Notes: a model not told the origin generated them from the letters alone. A stretch of 64,000 bases of DNA from JANYHF01 sp031393505 (GCA_031393505.1 JANMVX010000102.1:1-64000), one strand, 5' to 3'. Positions 7,070-15,812 are shown, counted from the stretch's first letter. A program made the numbers and translations.

Positions 7070-8002
7070 CTAAGCAAAGGCTTGTGGCCAGGTTTCAAGT
7101 AACCCACGGCGGCAGGCCAAAGGCCGCAAACAGGCTTCCTCCCAGCGGCGGGGCAAAAAGGACGACTTGGCTGACGTTGCCGTGACCTGCCAGAACGTGC
7201 AGGGAATGCGGCAGATACGGCGGGTGTAGACGGCCGCCGCCGGCTGCCCGTTGGCGATGACGGCCACGGCGCGAAAACCATCATAGCGCGGCCAGGCCCC
7301 GGTCATGAAGCGCGCCACCTCGTCGCGGCCCATGAAGGTGCGGCGCCATGGCGGCATGGTCAGCACGATATCCTTGTGCAACAGGCCGATCAGCGCATCG
7401 ACGTCGCCCGCGTTCCAAGCCTCGATGTAGGCCTCGACCTGGACGTCGTCGGCAGCCACGACATCCTGGGACGGCAGGGCGGCCCGCGCCCGTTGCAGGG
7501 CGCTGCGCGCTGCCGCCACGCTGATGCCGAGTGCGGTCGCCGCCTCCGCCGCCGTCATGCCCATGCCGTCATGCAACAGCAGCACGGCGCGGGCGCGCGG
7601 TGGCAAACCGTGCAACAGCGAGACAAAAGCCAACCGGATGTCCTGCCCGCGTTCGGGGCCGGACGGCGGAACCCCGCCTGGCCACGGTTCGACCCACGGC
7701 CCCGTCCCCGGGCCGACCTCATCGAGGCTGGCGCCGAACAGCGTTTGCCGCCGCCGTCGCGTCCGAAGCGCGTCGAGGCAGACGCGCGTGGCGATGCTGT
7801 AAAGCCACGGCCGCCCCGCCGCCTCGTCGCGCAGGCCGGCGAAGTCGCGCCAGCCCCGTAGCAAGGTCTCCTGGACGCAATCCTCGGCATCCTGCAGGCC
7901 GCCCATCATGCGATAGCAATGGCGCTTCAGCTCGCCGCCCATGGCGTCCGCCAGTGTCGAAAAAGCGACTGATGCAAGAGGACCGGGGATCGACGTTTCC
8001 AT
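7070..8002 (-). CDS. ECF sigma factor with SnoaL-like C-terminal domain, frameshifted at the 3' end
   Basis: A 310-residue sigma factor of the extended ECF type (SigJ/SigX5-like, near ECF41/ECF56). Sigma2 lies at about residues 12-85 (CYRMMGGLQDAEDCVQETLL), the linker has the PWVEPWPGG element like the WLEP motif of these groups, sigma4 is at about 125-178 (MTAAEAATALGISVAAARSA), and a SnoaL-like regulatory domain follows (YIEAWNAGDVDALIGLLHKD). After about residue 255 (AAAVYTRR) the frame turns into atypical sequence. The alternative frame reads PYLPHSLHVLAGHGNVSQVV and ends in FAAFGLPPWVT with a stop at 7095-7097, the normal family C-terminus. So a one-base indel lies near 7215, either real or a sequencing error. 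It starts 5 bp after the SDR gene: an operon. Confidence 0.85.
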   Translation of the reverse strand: METSIPGPLASVAFSTLADAMGGELKRHCYRMMGGLQDAEDCVQETLLRGWRDFAGLRDEAAGRPWLYSIATRVCLDALRTRRRRQTLFGASLDEVGPGTGPWVEPWPGGVPPSGPERGQDIRLAFVSLLHGLPPRARAVLLLHDGMGMTAAEAATALGISVAAARSALQRARAALPSQDVVAADDVQVEAYIEAWNAGDVDALIGLLHKDIVLTMPPWRRTFMGRDEVARFMTGAWPRYDGFRAVAVIANGQPAAAVYTRRICRIPCTFWQVTATSAKSSFLPRRWEEACLRPLACRRGLLETWPQAFA

Positions 8003-8007
8003 CCGAA

Positions 8008-8751
8008 CTAGCCTAGCGCTGCCACGCCATCTGGGGAAACGATGAAATTGCCGCCCTTCGGCGCGTCCCCGATCAGTGTGAGCAGGGCGTCGGCGACGCG
8101 CTGCGGCGTCAGCCTCGGTCCCATGGACTCGATGAAGGCGGCTTCGCTGACGCCGTTATAGGCGGCATAGCCTTTGACGGCCGCGGCGCCAATGTCCGTG
8201 TGCGGCATGAGTTTCCCCGGCGCAAGTGACAAGAACCGCAGGTCGAGGCCGGCGCGGTCGGCCTCCTTCTGAGCATAGCCGCTCATGAAGATCTGCATCT
8301 GTTTGGCGCCGGCATAGCCGCCGGAAATCGGCGAACCCTGACGCACGGCGCCGCTGCTGATCGTGACGACGGTCGCGCCCGGCGGCAGGGGTCGCTTCAG
8401 CACCGCCTGCAGGAAATGGAAGCTCATGCGCACCTCGTTGTTCCAGTTGTCGCTGAACTCCGTCCAGTTAACTGCTGGGAACGGCCGGCATGGCGGCACG
8501 GGGCCGCCGCACAGAATCAGGATGCGCGGCGCCTGGACGGCGAACACGCGGTCCGGCGCATCGGCCGCCGACGCGTCGCACGCCAGCACCTTAACGCCCG
8601 GTAGATCACGCGCCACGGCGTCAAGTCCGGCCTGCCCCCGCGCCACAACCAGCACCTGAGCGCCCTGACGATAAAAGGTTTCGGCCAAGACGCGGCCGAG
8701 ACCGCGGCTGGCGCCGACGAGAGTGACGGGGGTTCGGGACATATCGGCCAT
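8008..8751 (-). CDS. Short-chain dehydrogenase/reductase (SDR) family oxidoreductase
   Basis: A 247-residue classical-size SDR. GASRGLG near residue 13 is the NAD(P)-binding glycine motif; VARGQ after strand 2 suggests NADP preference; ILCGG replaces the usual NNAG; TISSGA carries the catalytic serine, and YAGAKQM provides the YxxxK catalytic pair. The substrate cannot be deduced. GGAGGAG precedes the ATG at good spacing. The ECF sigma gene starts 5 bp downstream, and ECF sigma factors with SnoaL-like extensions are commonly linked to oxidoreductase genes, so the sigma factor may control this enzyme. Confidence 0.88.
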   Translation of the reverse strand: MADMSRTPVTLVGASRGLGRVLAETFYRQGAQVLVVARGQAGLDAVARDLPGVKVLACDASAADAPDRVFAVQAPRILILCGGPVPPCRPFPAVNWTEFSDNWNNEVRMSFHFLQAVLKRPLPPGATVVTISSGAVRQGSPISGGYAGAKQMQIFMSGYAQKEADRAGLDLRFLSLAPGKLMPHTDIGAAAVKGYAAYNGVSEAAFIESMGPRLTPQRVADALLTLIGDAPKGGNFIVSPDGVAALG

Positions 8752-8904
8752 TGGGAAGCTCCTCCAGGTTGGTGACGTGGAGTAGGACGTTGCCGCGCCC
8801 GGCGATGCATCGTTGGGGTTGGATTTATTTTCTACCTCTGGTCCGAGGCCGCAGAACGGCTCGAGGGCGTCTCTAATGCGATCACTGTTTTTCGGTCAGC
8901 TTGC

Positions 8905-9372
8905 TCATTTCTTGATTGCTGGCATCCGCCTCGTGACAGGTGACGACTGTATGATCGACGTGTTGGTTGTGCCGAGCGGGATGATCTTGTCGATCAGGGC
9001 TTCCATGTCCGCTACCGATGCCACATGAGCCATTGCGATGAAGCAGTCGTCGCCGGTGACACGGTGACACTCGACAATAGCGTCGAGCTTGCCCAGCAGA
9101 GTGGCCAGTTTCTGCAACTGCCCCGGCATCGGGCGCACACGGATATGTACGGCGAGCGGCAGTCCGATCGCGACCGGATCTATGTCCGCATGGTAGCCGC
9201 GAATGATGCCTGCCTCTTCCAGCCGTTTCACTCGCTCGGCGGTGCTCGGCGAGGACAGTCCAACGCTGCGCGCGAGATCCGACACGCTGACCCTGGCATT
9301 TGCGGCCAGCGCCACCAGGATCGCCGCGTCGACGGCATCTATTCGGCCATTGCCACTGTTTAGGCGTTTCAT
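8905..9372 (-). CDS. Lrp/AsnC-family transcriptional regulator
   Basis: A 155-residue regulator. The N-terminal winged helix-turn-helix spans about residues 10-65 (VDAAILVALAANARVSVSDL, then GLSSPSTAERVKRLEEAGII), and the C-terminal RAM/ligand-binding domain follows (LAVHIRVRPMPGQL, then VTGDDCFIAMAHV with the GDDC/D loop typical of the effector site). Lrp-type proteins respond to amino acids as octamers. I prefer the ATG at 9372, which has GAGGTGA at proper spacing, to the GTG at 9381. It is divergent from an EamA/RhtA-type exporter gene at 9461, so it very likely controls that exporter from the shared 88-bp promoter region. Confidence 0.92.
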   Translation of the reverse strand: MKRLNSGNGRIDAVDAAILVALAANARVSVSDLARSVGLSSPSTAERVKRLEEAGIIRGYHADIDPVAIGLPLAVHIRVRPMPGQLQKLATLLGKLDAIVECHRVTGDDCFIAMAHVASVADMEALIDKIIPLGTTNTSIIQSSPVTRRMPAIKK

Positions 9373-9460
9373 CGGTATCACCTCAGAGTTTCAGGTGAGA
9401 TACACGAAATGCCTGCAAACGGCCATTCCAAATTGTCGAATTGGCGATTATCTTGTCGCC

Positions 9461-10333
9461 ATGGAAAACGACGCGACGCCTCATTCGAGAATTCTTGCGA
9501 GCACACCCCCGCAAGCTTGGTTCGGCGTCAGCGCCGTCTTTCACTATCTCGGCCCATCGTTCGCGGTTTTGCTTTTCCCATCGGTCGGCGTGCTCGGCGT
9601 CGCGTGGATGCGCATTGCGACCGCTGCCACAGTCTTTGCCGTGTGGTCGAACCCCTGGCGAACATGGCGTTCAGCCGACAACCGCACGCGTTGGTTGTTG
9701 GTGCTGCTCGGCGCCGCCTTGGCGATTATGAACAGTTCGTTCTATTTGGCCCTGGATCGGCTTCCCATGAGTTTGGTCGCGGCGATTGAATTCATTGGCA
9801 CGATAGGTGTCGCCCTATATGGGCTGCGAACGCTCCGCAATTATGCTGCACTTTCTTTAGCCGTGGCAGGCGTGGCGATCCTGATCGACATCAAATGGTC
9901 CAGCGATCCGGTTGGCTTGGGCTGGGCGTTCTTGAACGGCGCGTTGTTCGTCGCATATATCGTCCTTGGGCACCGGATTTCCCAGCACGGGGCGGCGGGA
10001 GGAATCGAACGTCTCGGTGCGGCCATGGCTCTGGCCCTGATCTTCGTCATGCCCATTGGCTTGCTGCAAGCCCTCAGGGCCTTTGGAAACCCCATGCTGA
10101 TCGGGGCCGGCATCGGGGTCGGGATCTGTTCCTCCGTGATCCCCTATGTCTGCGACCAGCTTGCCATGTCGCGCCTGCCCCGGTCGAGTTTCGCCCTGCT
10201 GCTGGCTCTGCTGCCGGCCTCAGCGACGATCATCGGCGCGGTGGTTTTGGCTCAGTTGCCGAGCGTTCGGGATTTGACGGGGATAGCCCTGGTGATGGTG
10301 GGCGTGGCGGTTCATCGCCCTCGGGACGAGTGA
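9461..10333 (+). CDS. EamA-family (RhtA-like) amino-acid/metabolite exporter
   Basis: A 290-residue inner-membrane protein with about ten hydrophobic helices forming two EamA (DMT) repeats. The last part (SRLPRSSFALLLALLPASAT, then DLTGIALVMVGVAVHR) closely follows the pattern of the threonine/homoserine exporter RhtA. The upstream open frame starts at 9203, but those 86 residues are the antisense of the Lrp gene, so the ATG at 9461 is the real start. Pairing with a divergent Lrp-type regulator is common for amino-acid exporters and supports that role. The actual substrate is unknown. Confidence 0.88.
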   Translation: MENDATPHSRILASTPPQAWFGVSAVFHYLGPSFAVLLFPSVGVLGVAWMRIATAATVFAVWSNPWRTWRSADNRTRWLLVLLGAALAIMNSSFYLALDRLPMSLVAAIEFIGTIGVALYGLRTLRNYAALSLAVAGVAILIDIKWSSDPVGLGWAFLNGALFVAYIVLGHRISQHGAAGGIERLGAAMALALIFVMPIGLLQALRAFGNPMLIGAGIGVGICSSVIPYVCDQLAMSRLPRSSFALLLALLPASATIIGAVVLAQLPSVRDLTGIALVMVGVAVHRPRDE

Positions 10334-10353
10334 GCGTTGGCCTGACCCGCGCT

Positions 10354-10746
10354 TTATGCCAGCACCTGCGCGACTTCCCAGACATTGCCGGCTGGATCGC
10401 AGAACGCAGCTGTGCGGCGCCCCCAGGGCCGGTCGATTGGGCCGTTCAACAGCTTGACGCCATGCCGTTCCAGTTCGGCGCAAACGGCGTCCACGTTCAC
10501 GACCTTTACTGTCAACAGCAAACGCGTGCCATGCTCCAGGCGCGCGACAGCGATAGGTTCAACCAACTTCGGGGCCTGCTCGATCTGCAACAGGTTGATC
10601 ATCAGGTTGTCGAGCTTCATGACCGCGGAGACGGCGTCCTGGTAGACAATTTCGGAGCTAAACACACTCGTGTAGAAGGTTTTTGTTGCTGACAAATCTT
10701 CTACAAAGAATGTGATGACTTCAATGGCGTTGAGAGATCCGATCAT
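10354..10746 (-). CDS. VOC-family (glyoxalase/bleomycin resistance-like) protein
   Basis: A 130-residue single-unit VOC protein. It opens with ITFFVEDLSATKTFYTSVF and closes with GRRTAAFCDPAGNVWEVAQV, the two beta-alpha-beta-beta-beta modules of the vicinal oxygen chelate fold. A metal-binding His/Glu set is only partly clear (Glu in WEVAQ present). Function may be a dioxygenase, isomerase or resistance binder; it cannot be assigned. AAGGA precedes the ATG. It is the last of four small same-strand genes (11925 to 10354) with 27-56 bp gaps, probably one transcript. Confidence 0.85.
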   Translation of the reverse strand: MIGSLNAIEVITFFVEDLSATKTFYTSVFSSEIVYQDAVSAVMKLDNLMINLLQIEQAPKLVEPIAVARLEHGTRLLLTVKVVNVDAVCAELERHGVKLLNGPIDRPWGRRTAAFCDPAGNVWEVAQVLA

Positions 10747-10774
10747 TGTATGTCCTTGCGCTCTGATCTCTTAG

Positions 10775-11167
10775 TTAAAGTTGGTTACCTTTATTTTGCC
10801 CAGGGTTTGTTTTCGCCTCGACCAATGTGGTGAACCCGCCCCAGAACATGCGCTTGCCGTCCACCGGCAAATCGGGGGACATGCCGGCAAACACCGGGTC
10901 GCTCATAACGGCGGCGTTGATGCGGTCGCGATCTGCCCGCGAGGCGAAGGTAATTCTTGCCACCACCACAGCTTCGTCGGACTCCAAGGCCACGGCCTGC
11001 GGAAATGACGTGTGCACGCCGGATTTCGCGTCGTCGGCGACGAACTCAATGGCCTCCAGCGCACCATGTTTGCACCAGACTTTTGCTGTGGCCTCGGCGA
11101 ACTGGCGGTAGGTTTCAAGCCCAGCCTTTTTGACCGGCAAAACGTAGAAATCTGTGTACGTTCTCAT
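10775..11167 (-). CDS. DUF1428 domain-containing protein
   Basis: A 130-residue protein matching DUF1428 (E. coli YbaA-like): start YTDFYVLPVKKAGLETYRQF, then WCKHGALEAIEFVADD, middle VVVARITFASRADRDRINAA, and end DGKRMFWGGFTTLVEA. These are dimeric alpha-beta-barrel proteins of unknown function, frequently near stress or detoxification genes. The ribosome site GGGG precedes the ATG. Likely co-transcribed with the flanking VOC and YciI-like genes. Confidence 0.9.
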   Translation of the reverse strand: MRTYTDFYVLPVKKAGLETYRQFAEATAKVWCKHGALEAIEFVADDAKSGVHTSFPQAVALESDEAVVVARITFASRADRDRINAAVMSDPVFAGMSPDLPVDGKRMFWGGFTTLVEAKTNPGQNKGNQL

Positions 11168-11223
11168 AGCAATCCCCTGATCTGTTCCGTTATTCTGTGT
11201 GCTGATGTTATTCGACTGCGGCT

Positions 11224-11493
11224 CTACGTCCTGGCGGCCGCCGCTTCCAACTTCGCGACATCGAGCTTGAATATCTGCACGAACCGCCCATCCACGACCA
11301 GCGCCGGTTCGCGGTCCTTGCGTAAGGTCATGGCCGCGATGGTCGGCAACGGCTTCGCCACCGGCCCGAGTTTTCCGCGCCTGGCGAAATTTTCCGTCAC
11401 GGCGCCGAGCTTGGCCATGACAGCGTCATCATGCTCTTTGCTCCAGCAAGAGGTCACCTTCCCGTCGTTGTAGTGGAGAATGGCATACTGCAT
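11224..11493 (-). CDS. YciI/DGPF-like protein, shortened
   Basis: An 89-residue protein that starts like YciI-related (DGPFAETKE) proteins: MQYAILHYNDGKV, then VVDGRF where the family has the DGPF motif. Here the usual AETKEQL-type segment after DGPF is missing (VVDGRF runs directly into VQIFKLDVAKLEAA) and the protein stops about 20 residues early. Either it is a shorter subfamily or a decaying copy with an internal deletion. DGPF proteins are often linked to ECF sigma factors, and one lies 3 kb away. No function can be assigned. Confidence 0.6.
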   Translation of the reverse strand: MQYAILHYNDGKVTSCWSKEHDDAVMAKLGAVTENFARRGKLGPVAKPLPTIAAMTLRKDREPALVVDGRFVQIFKLDVAKLEAAAART

Positions 11494-11520
11494 GACAAAC
11501 GCCTGGTTCGCGCCATTGGA

Positions 11521-11925
11521 TCAAGCGGGCTTGGCGAACGGCGTCCGCTCGCCCAACACATAGCGCAAGGCGTCGGCATAGTCGAAAGCGAGTGAAATCA
11601 CGATGGTCGCGAGCACGATCATGGCGATCCAACGCGGCCACTTTGGAATGTCTGAACGCTTGAGCAGCCATGCCAGGTAGATCGCCAGTGGCGTCCACAA
11701 AATGATGTGTGGGAGGCCCAAAAGTTTCACATATCCCATGCGGTCGAAGAGCCAAAAGATACCGAGCTCGCTACCAACGCCGGTTGCGATCGCCGCCAAC
11801 GCCGCCATGCGCGTGCTACGCCAGAAGAGCAGAGCAACCGGTAGCGCCATGCTCCCGATTGTGAGCCAAATGAGCCAGTATTGTAGCCAGCCCGGCTGTA
11901 GCGCGATCACGTCTTGCAGGGACAT
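11521..11925 (-). CDS. Uncharacterised four-helix membrane protein
   Basis: A 134-residue hydrophobic protein with about four transmembrane helices (WLQYWLIWLTIGSMALPVAL; MAALAAIATGVGSELGIFW; HIILWTPLAIYLAWLL; WIAMIVLATIVISLAF). No signal for a known family. The loops are short and a charged DYADALRYVLGER tail follows helix 4. It heads the run of small genes reading left from 11925. Confidence 0.6.
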   Translation of the reverse strand: MSLQDVIALQPGWLQYWLIWLTIGSMALPVALLFWRSTRMAALAAIATGVGSELGIFWLFDRMGYVKLLGLPHIILWTPLAIYLAWLLKRSDIPKWPRWIAMIVLATIVISLAFDYADALRYVLGERTPFAKPA

Positions 11926-12395
11926 CTGTTTGCTCCGGTTTCTTGAACATGAACTCGTGTCAGCGTTTCAGACCGTCCGCCCTATGTTTTGACCTGTCGT
12001 TTGCGCGGCCTTGGAGGGGCATTGCGTAGGGGCGCGCCGCAATGGGCCATTAGCGCGCCAGCGCTCCTCAAACAACGTCTGGTCATTGCTCCCTCCGTGT
12101 CATGCTCCCCCAAGGACGTAGATGGAAGGCTGTCGCCGACAACGGTGACAAATTTTTTCAACGCGCCGTGCCGCCTGTGCGCAAGAGCCGGTGGCCCCTT
12201 GCGAACGTCCAGTCTGGCACCCTATCAGCACGCACGCCTGCTGTCTCATCACCCGGCGTCGGAGCTTGTCCAGCGGACCACTCAATCGGCGGATCTCGCA
12301 CATACGAAGTGGATGCGCCTAAGGGCAAACGGAACCAATTCAGCCAGTGCGTGTTGTAACTTGTATTCGTAACAGTAAAACAGCACAGGTGATAT
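11926..12395. other. Intergenic region, no supported gene
   Basis: This 470-bp stretch separates the divergent genes at 11925 (minus) and 12396 (plus). Open frames here have no domain, poor composition and no ribosome site. It should carry both promoters; the only pattern seen is GGAAC-N16-TGTT at 12331-12355, described separately. Confidence 0.6.
12331..12355 (+). promoter_or_regulatory. Near-consensus EcfG promoter
   Basis: GGAAC (12331-12335), 16 nt, TGTT (12352-12355). It differs from the EcfG consensus GGAAC-N16/17-CGTT by one base in the -10 element and lies 41 bp before the small membrane protein gene at 12396. Confidence 0.4.
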
Positions 12396-12668
12396 ATGGC
12401 AGACATTCAACGCAATCGTGACACCGACTTTGTGCGGGGCGATAATCGCGCGAACAGCACGACGCTGACCGTTACGGTGGTGACGATCTTGCTCGTGGTC
12501 GCTGTCTTGGGCCTCATGTTCTGGTCGCCAGCTCCCACGACCACGCCGATCATGCGCGATCCGGCATCGTCGTCCTCGACAGTCAAGCCGCTGAGCGCTC
12601 CAGCACCTTCGACGACGACAGTACCGCAGAACACTGCGCCGCAAACGACTCCTTTGACCCAGCCATAG
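12396..12668 (+). CDS. Small single-pass membrane protein with Pro/Thr/Ser-rich tail
   Basis: A 90-residue protein: a polar N-terminus of about 20 residues, one transmembrane helix (LTVTVVTILLVVAVLGLMFW, about 24-43), and a low-complexity tail rich in Ser, Thr, Pro and Ala that would lie outside the membrane. AGGTGA precedes the ATG. Similar short proteins are common beside general-stress genes in alphaproteobacteria, and a near-consensus EcfG promoter lies upstream. No function known. A hairpin terminator follows at 12692. Confidence 0.65.
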   Translation: MADIQRNRDTDFVRGDNRANSTTLTVTVVTILLVVAVLGLMFWSPAPTTTPIMRDPASSSSTVKPLSAPAPSTTTVPQNTAPQTTPLTQP

Positions 12669-12691
12669 TTGCGGCGGCTGCCGAACGTCGA

Positions 12692-12726
12692 AACATCCAC
12701 GCAACCGCCCCAATTGCGTGGATGTT
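12692..12726. terminator. Bidirectional hairpin terminator between convergent genes
   Basis: A perfect 13-bp stem (12692-12704 with 12714-12726) encloses a 9-nt loop, starting AACATCCACG. It lies between the end of the small membrane protein gene (12668) and the end of the convergent kinase gene (12753). Confidence 0.65.
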
Positions 12727-12752
12727 ATCGGCGGTTCTACACTACGTTATGA

Positions 12753-14852
12753 TTACGACCTGTGTCCGACCGACGAAAGCGCTGCTTCGATCGTCCAGAC
12801 AATACCGGTTGGCTCATACTTGGTGTGAACAGATGCGTTCAGGGCCTGGCCCATCATGCGTTCGTAGACGGTATGGCCGAAGCCTTTGTGCTTCGGTTTG
12901 CCGATCTGTGGGCCACCACTTTCCGTCCACGTCAGATAAAACTTTGGATCGGGCATTTCTGCCGCCAGTCGCCAGGAAATCGTCACTGTCCCATTGGGAA
13001 TGCTGAGAGCCCCGTATTTCGTGGCGTTGGTGGCCAACTCGTGGAGCGCCAAGCCTAAGGACTGCGCCGATGCCGGTGTCAGGAAAATAGCTGGGCCGGC
13101 GACAGTGAGCCTTCCGCCCGCATCATCGGCGAAGGGCTTAAGTTGGGCCCAGATCAAGGCTGCAAGATCGACACCTTCCCAATTCTGGTTGACCAGGAGA
13201 TCGTGCGACGCCGACAGGCCCTGCAGGCGTTGACTGAAACGCGCCTGGAATTCTGTAATCGACACACTGGTGCGCGCCGTTTGCGTCGCCATGGCCTGGA
13301 TGATGGCGAGCAGGTTCTTGGCGCGATGGGAGACTTCGCGCATCATGAACGTAATATGGGTTTCCTGTTCCTTGCGCCTGGTGATGTCGAGATTGGCGCC
13401 GATCATGCGGGACGGGCGGCCGTTGCGATCGGCAATGGTTTCGATATGCGCCGCAATCCATCGGATCGATCCGTCGGGCATCAGGATCCGATACTCGTCC
13501 TCGATCTGGCCAGGAGTCTGCATGCCCGTCTGTTGGCGCAGGCGCACCCGTTCGCGGTCATCAGGGTGTATGCGATGCAGTTCAGTGTGAACGGTCGAGA
13601 GCGGTGTATCGTCCGCCGGCTGAAAGCCAAAGATATCGCTGAAATTCGACGACACGGACATAGTCTGCCGGTGCAAATCCAGTTCATAATACGCAAGGCC
13701 AGCGGTCTTCTGAGCCAAGGCGAACCGACGTTCGTTGCGAAAAAGCGTAGCGCCGCGCGTCGCCAGTTCCTGGGCCGCTTCGCGCAAGGACGCCGCCACA
13801 TCGTTGACTTCGGCAACCGGTGACGTTTCGACCTTAGTTAATTTGCCGCTCTCGAGTTTTGCCGCGGCGCTGGCCAATGACTGAACCGGTTCGATGATCC
13901 AGCGCGCGAACAGGCCGGCCAACGCCGACGCCAAGGCCAGCAGCGCGAGGCCACCCAGCGCCAAGCCAAGTTCCGCGCCGCGGATTTCAGCGTCGATCAA
14001 CGATTTCGGCACAATTGCCGTGACGTCCCATCCTGCGTATTTGGTTTGCGCAACCGAGCGCAAAGTCACCACCCCATCGAGGCTCGTGGCCTCGAACACA
14101 TCGCGGTTGGAGTGACCGGACGGGCGCAAGCCTTCCGGCAGAAGCGTGCCGACATAGTTCTGCTGGTCGCGCGATCTGGCGACAACGCGGCTTTGGCGAT
14201 CGCTGATCCCCGTCAGCCAGTTTGATGGAAGAAATAGCCCGTCCATGAGCGGTAGCAAATGGTCGGCATCAACGATCATAGTCATCATCGCGCCAGGATA
14301 GCCGTCAAGTTTGAGCGGGATCGCAATCCCGAACACCCACTTGTGCGAGATCATTCCCAAGGTGACATTACCGATGTATGGCTTGCCGCTGGCCAAAGTA
14401 GCGCGCTGTTCGTCCGGGATCGGCGGCTTTGGCAGAGCAGCGCCAAACGGCACGCGCGTATTCACCAGCTGCTGTCCGCTGCTCTCCGACACCGCGATGA
14501 AGGTGCCTGCCCGCGCGACGGCCAATGATGCTTCGGCGTGAAAGGCCTCGAAATCGTGCGACTTAAGGCTGCGTGACACGGCCAAGGTGTCGAGCAAGGT
14601 CAGCAACCGTTCGGTGTCGCGATCGAGATCATTGGCAAGGTTTGCGGCCTGCCGTGACAGCCGATCTTTGAACTGTTCCCGCTGCAAGCCGGCCAGATGG
14701 GCTACCAGATATGCCGAGAACGCGAGCGCCGGCAGCATAATCGCGAGCGCCATGAAGAGCAGCAAAGTGCGGACGGGCCTCGGGCGTGCTAGCACCTGAA
14801 GGAAGCGCAACAGAGTTCGCCTTGCGGCGTCAATGGTCGAGGATGCGGTCAA
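12753..14852 (-). CDS. Membrane-bound HWE-family sensor histidine kinase of the general stress response
   Basis: A 699-residue kinase. One transmembrane helix near residues 30-55, a periplasmic sensor region (about 55-290, Cache-like), a second helix near 295-318, HAMP, a PAS domain (about 385-495, with a PAC-type RWIAAHIETIADRNGRPSRM), then the kinase core. The phospho-acceptor is His509 in REVSHRAKNLLAIIQ, the N-box is HELATNATKYGALS (604-617) and WTESGGP (642-648) supplies the W-x-E that defines HWE kinases. It lies next to phyR, the normal place for a PhyR-activating kinase (PhyK/PakF type). Phosphotransfer to the PhyR receiver is inferred. The periplasmic signal is unknown. No EcfG promoter is seen before it. 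Confidence 0.92.
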   Translation of the reverse strand: MTASSTIDAARRTLLRFLQVLARPRPVRTLLLFMALAIMLPALAFSAYLVAHLAGLQREQFKDRLSRQAANLANDLDRDTERLLTLLDTLAVSRSLKSHDFEAFHAEASLAVARAGTFIAVSESSGQQLVNTRVPFGAALPKPPIPDEQRATLASGKPYIGNVTLGMISHKWVFGIAIPLKLDGYPGAMMTMIVDADHLLPLMDGLFLPSNWLTGISDRQSRVVARSRDQQNYVGTLLPEGLRPSGHSNRDVFEATSLDGVVTLRSVAQTKYAGWDVTAIVPKSLIDAEIRGAELGLALGGLALLALASALAGLFARWIIEPVQSLASAAAKLESGKLTKVETSPVAEVNDVAASLREAAQELATRGATLFRNERRFALAQKTAGLAYYELDLHRQTMSVSSNFSDIFGFQPADDTPLSTVHTELHRIHPDDRERVRLRQQTGMQTPGQIEDEYRILMPDGSIRWIAAHIETIADRNGRPSRMIGANLDITRRKEQETHITFMMREVSHRAKNLLAIIQAMATQTARTSVSITEFQARFSQRLQGLSASHDLLVNQNWEGVDLAALIWAQLKPFADDAGGRLTVAGPAIFLTPASAQSLGLALHELATNATKYGALSIPNGTVTISWRLAAEMPDPKFYLTWTESGGPQIGKPKHKGFGHTVYERMMGQALNASVHTKYEPTGIVWTIEAALSSVGHRS

Positions 14853-14999
14853 AATGAACCTAAAAGGTCTGTTGTTCTGAGCAATCTTTCGTATCCGAAA
14901 TTGGCAGCGCCGTATCGCGTCCGGCGAACACTGCCTGCCTGGCGCATCTAGCGCACCAAATAGACTATTTTTCTGTGCTAGTTTTTGGTGCTCACAACG

Positions 15000-15812
15000 T
15001 CATCGTTTGCTGCCGAGCTGCGTTCGGACAGCTGTCGAGGCGTGGGCGTCCATGCCGAAAAACAACGCCTGACTGATCACGGCGCGCACCATTGCGGCTT
15101 GGAAGGGCTTGCTGATCAGGAAGGCCGGTTCGGGACGTTTCCCCGTTAGCACGCGCTCGGGGAACGCCGTGATGAAAATTACGGGGACGTCGAATTGATC
15201 CAGAATATCACTCACCGCGTCCAACCCGGAGCTGCCATCCGCCAACTGGATGTCGGCCAGGACCAAACCTGGCCGGAAATTGGTCGCTGAGCGAACCGCT
15301 TGGTCGCGGGTCCGGGCGACGGCGGTCACAGTGTGTCCAAGGCCCTGGACCAATCCTTCGAGATCGAGGGCGATCAGCGGTTCGTCTTCGATGATAAGAA
15401 CACCGGTCGCAACTTGATTGGCGATGTCGCGGCCAGCTTGATCGAGGAGTGCGGCCAGATCTTCGGAGGACACATCAAGCGCGAGCGCGGCCTCGGGTGC
15501 GCTGAACCCTTCCACGCTCGTCAGCAGGAACGCCTGGCGCGGCAAGGGGGTGATGGCAGCGAGGTTGCGTTGCGTGGCGCCCACTGGAGCGCCCGGGCTG
15601 ACTTGAAAGCCGCGCTCGTTCCAGACTTTCAAGAAACTGCGATAGAGGCCAACGCGAGGGTCCAATTCGGTGGGAAAGCTTGCCGGATCGGAAAGAAGCG
15701 CCTCCAGCAAAGCCACGACAAAGGCGTCGCCCGCTGGTTGACTGCCCGACAGCGCGCGTGCGAAGCGGCGCAAAAACGGCAGATGCGGCGCAATACTGGC
15801 TGAAATCGACAT
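15000..15812 (-). CDS. phyR: PhyR, anti-anti-sigma response regulator of the general stress response
   Basis: A 270-residue protein with the PhyR layout: an N-terminal sigma-like domain (residues about 8-130, sigma2-like FLRRFARALSGSQPAGDAFV and sigma4-like PRQAFLLTSVEGFSAPEAAL) and a C-terminal receiver domain (VLIIEDEPLIALDLEGLV, phospho-acceptor Asp187 in LADIQLADG, conserved lysine in LISKPF). When phosphorylated, the sigma-like part binds NepR and frees EcfG. The gene is divergent from nepR-ecfG, the classic arrangement. It has its own perfect EcfG promoter at 15873-15897, giving positive feedback. Confidence 0.97.
   Translation of the reverse strand: MSISASIAPHLPFLRRFARALSGSQPAGDAFVVALLEALLSDPASFPTELDPRVGLYRSFLKVWNERGFQVSPGAPVGATQRNLAAITPLPRQAFLLTSVEGFSAPEAALALDVSSEDLAALLDQAGRDIANQVATGVLIIEDEPLIALDLEGLVQGLGHTVTAVARTRDQAVRSATNFRPGLVLADIQLADGSSGLDAVSDILDQFDVPVIFITAFPERVLTGKRPEPAFLISKPFQAAMVRAVISQALFFGMDAHASTAVRTQLGSKR

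Noticed and set aside
11989..12372. Possible 127-residue protein on the plus strand
   Set aside because: No domain, no ribosome site, unusual composition, and it covers the expected promoter region of the gene at 12396.
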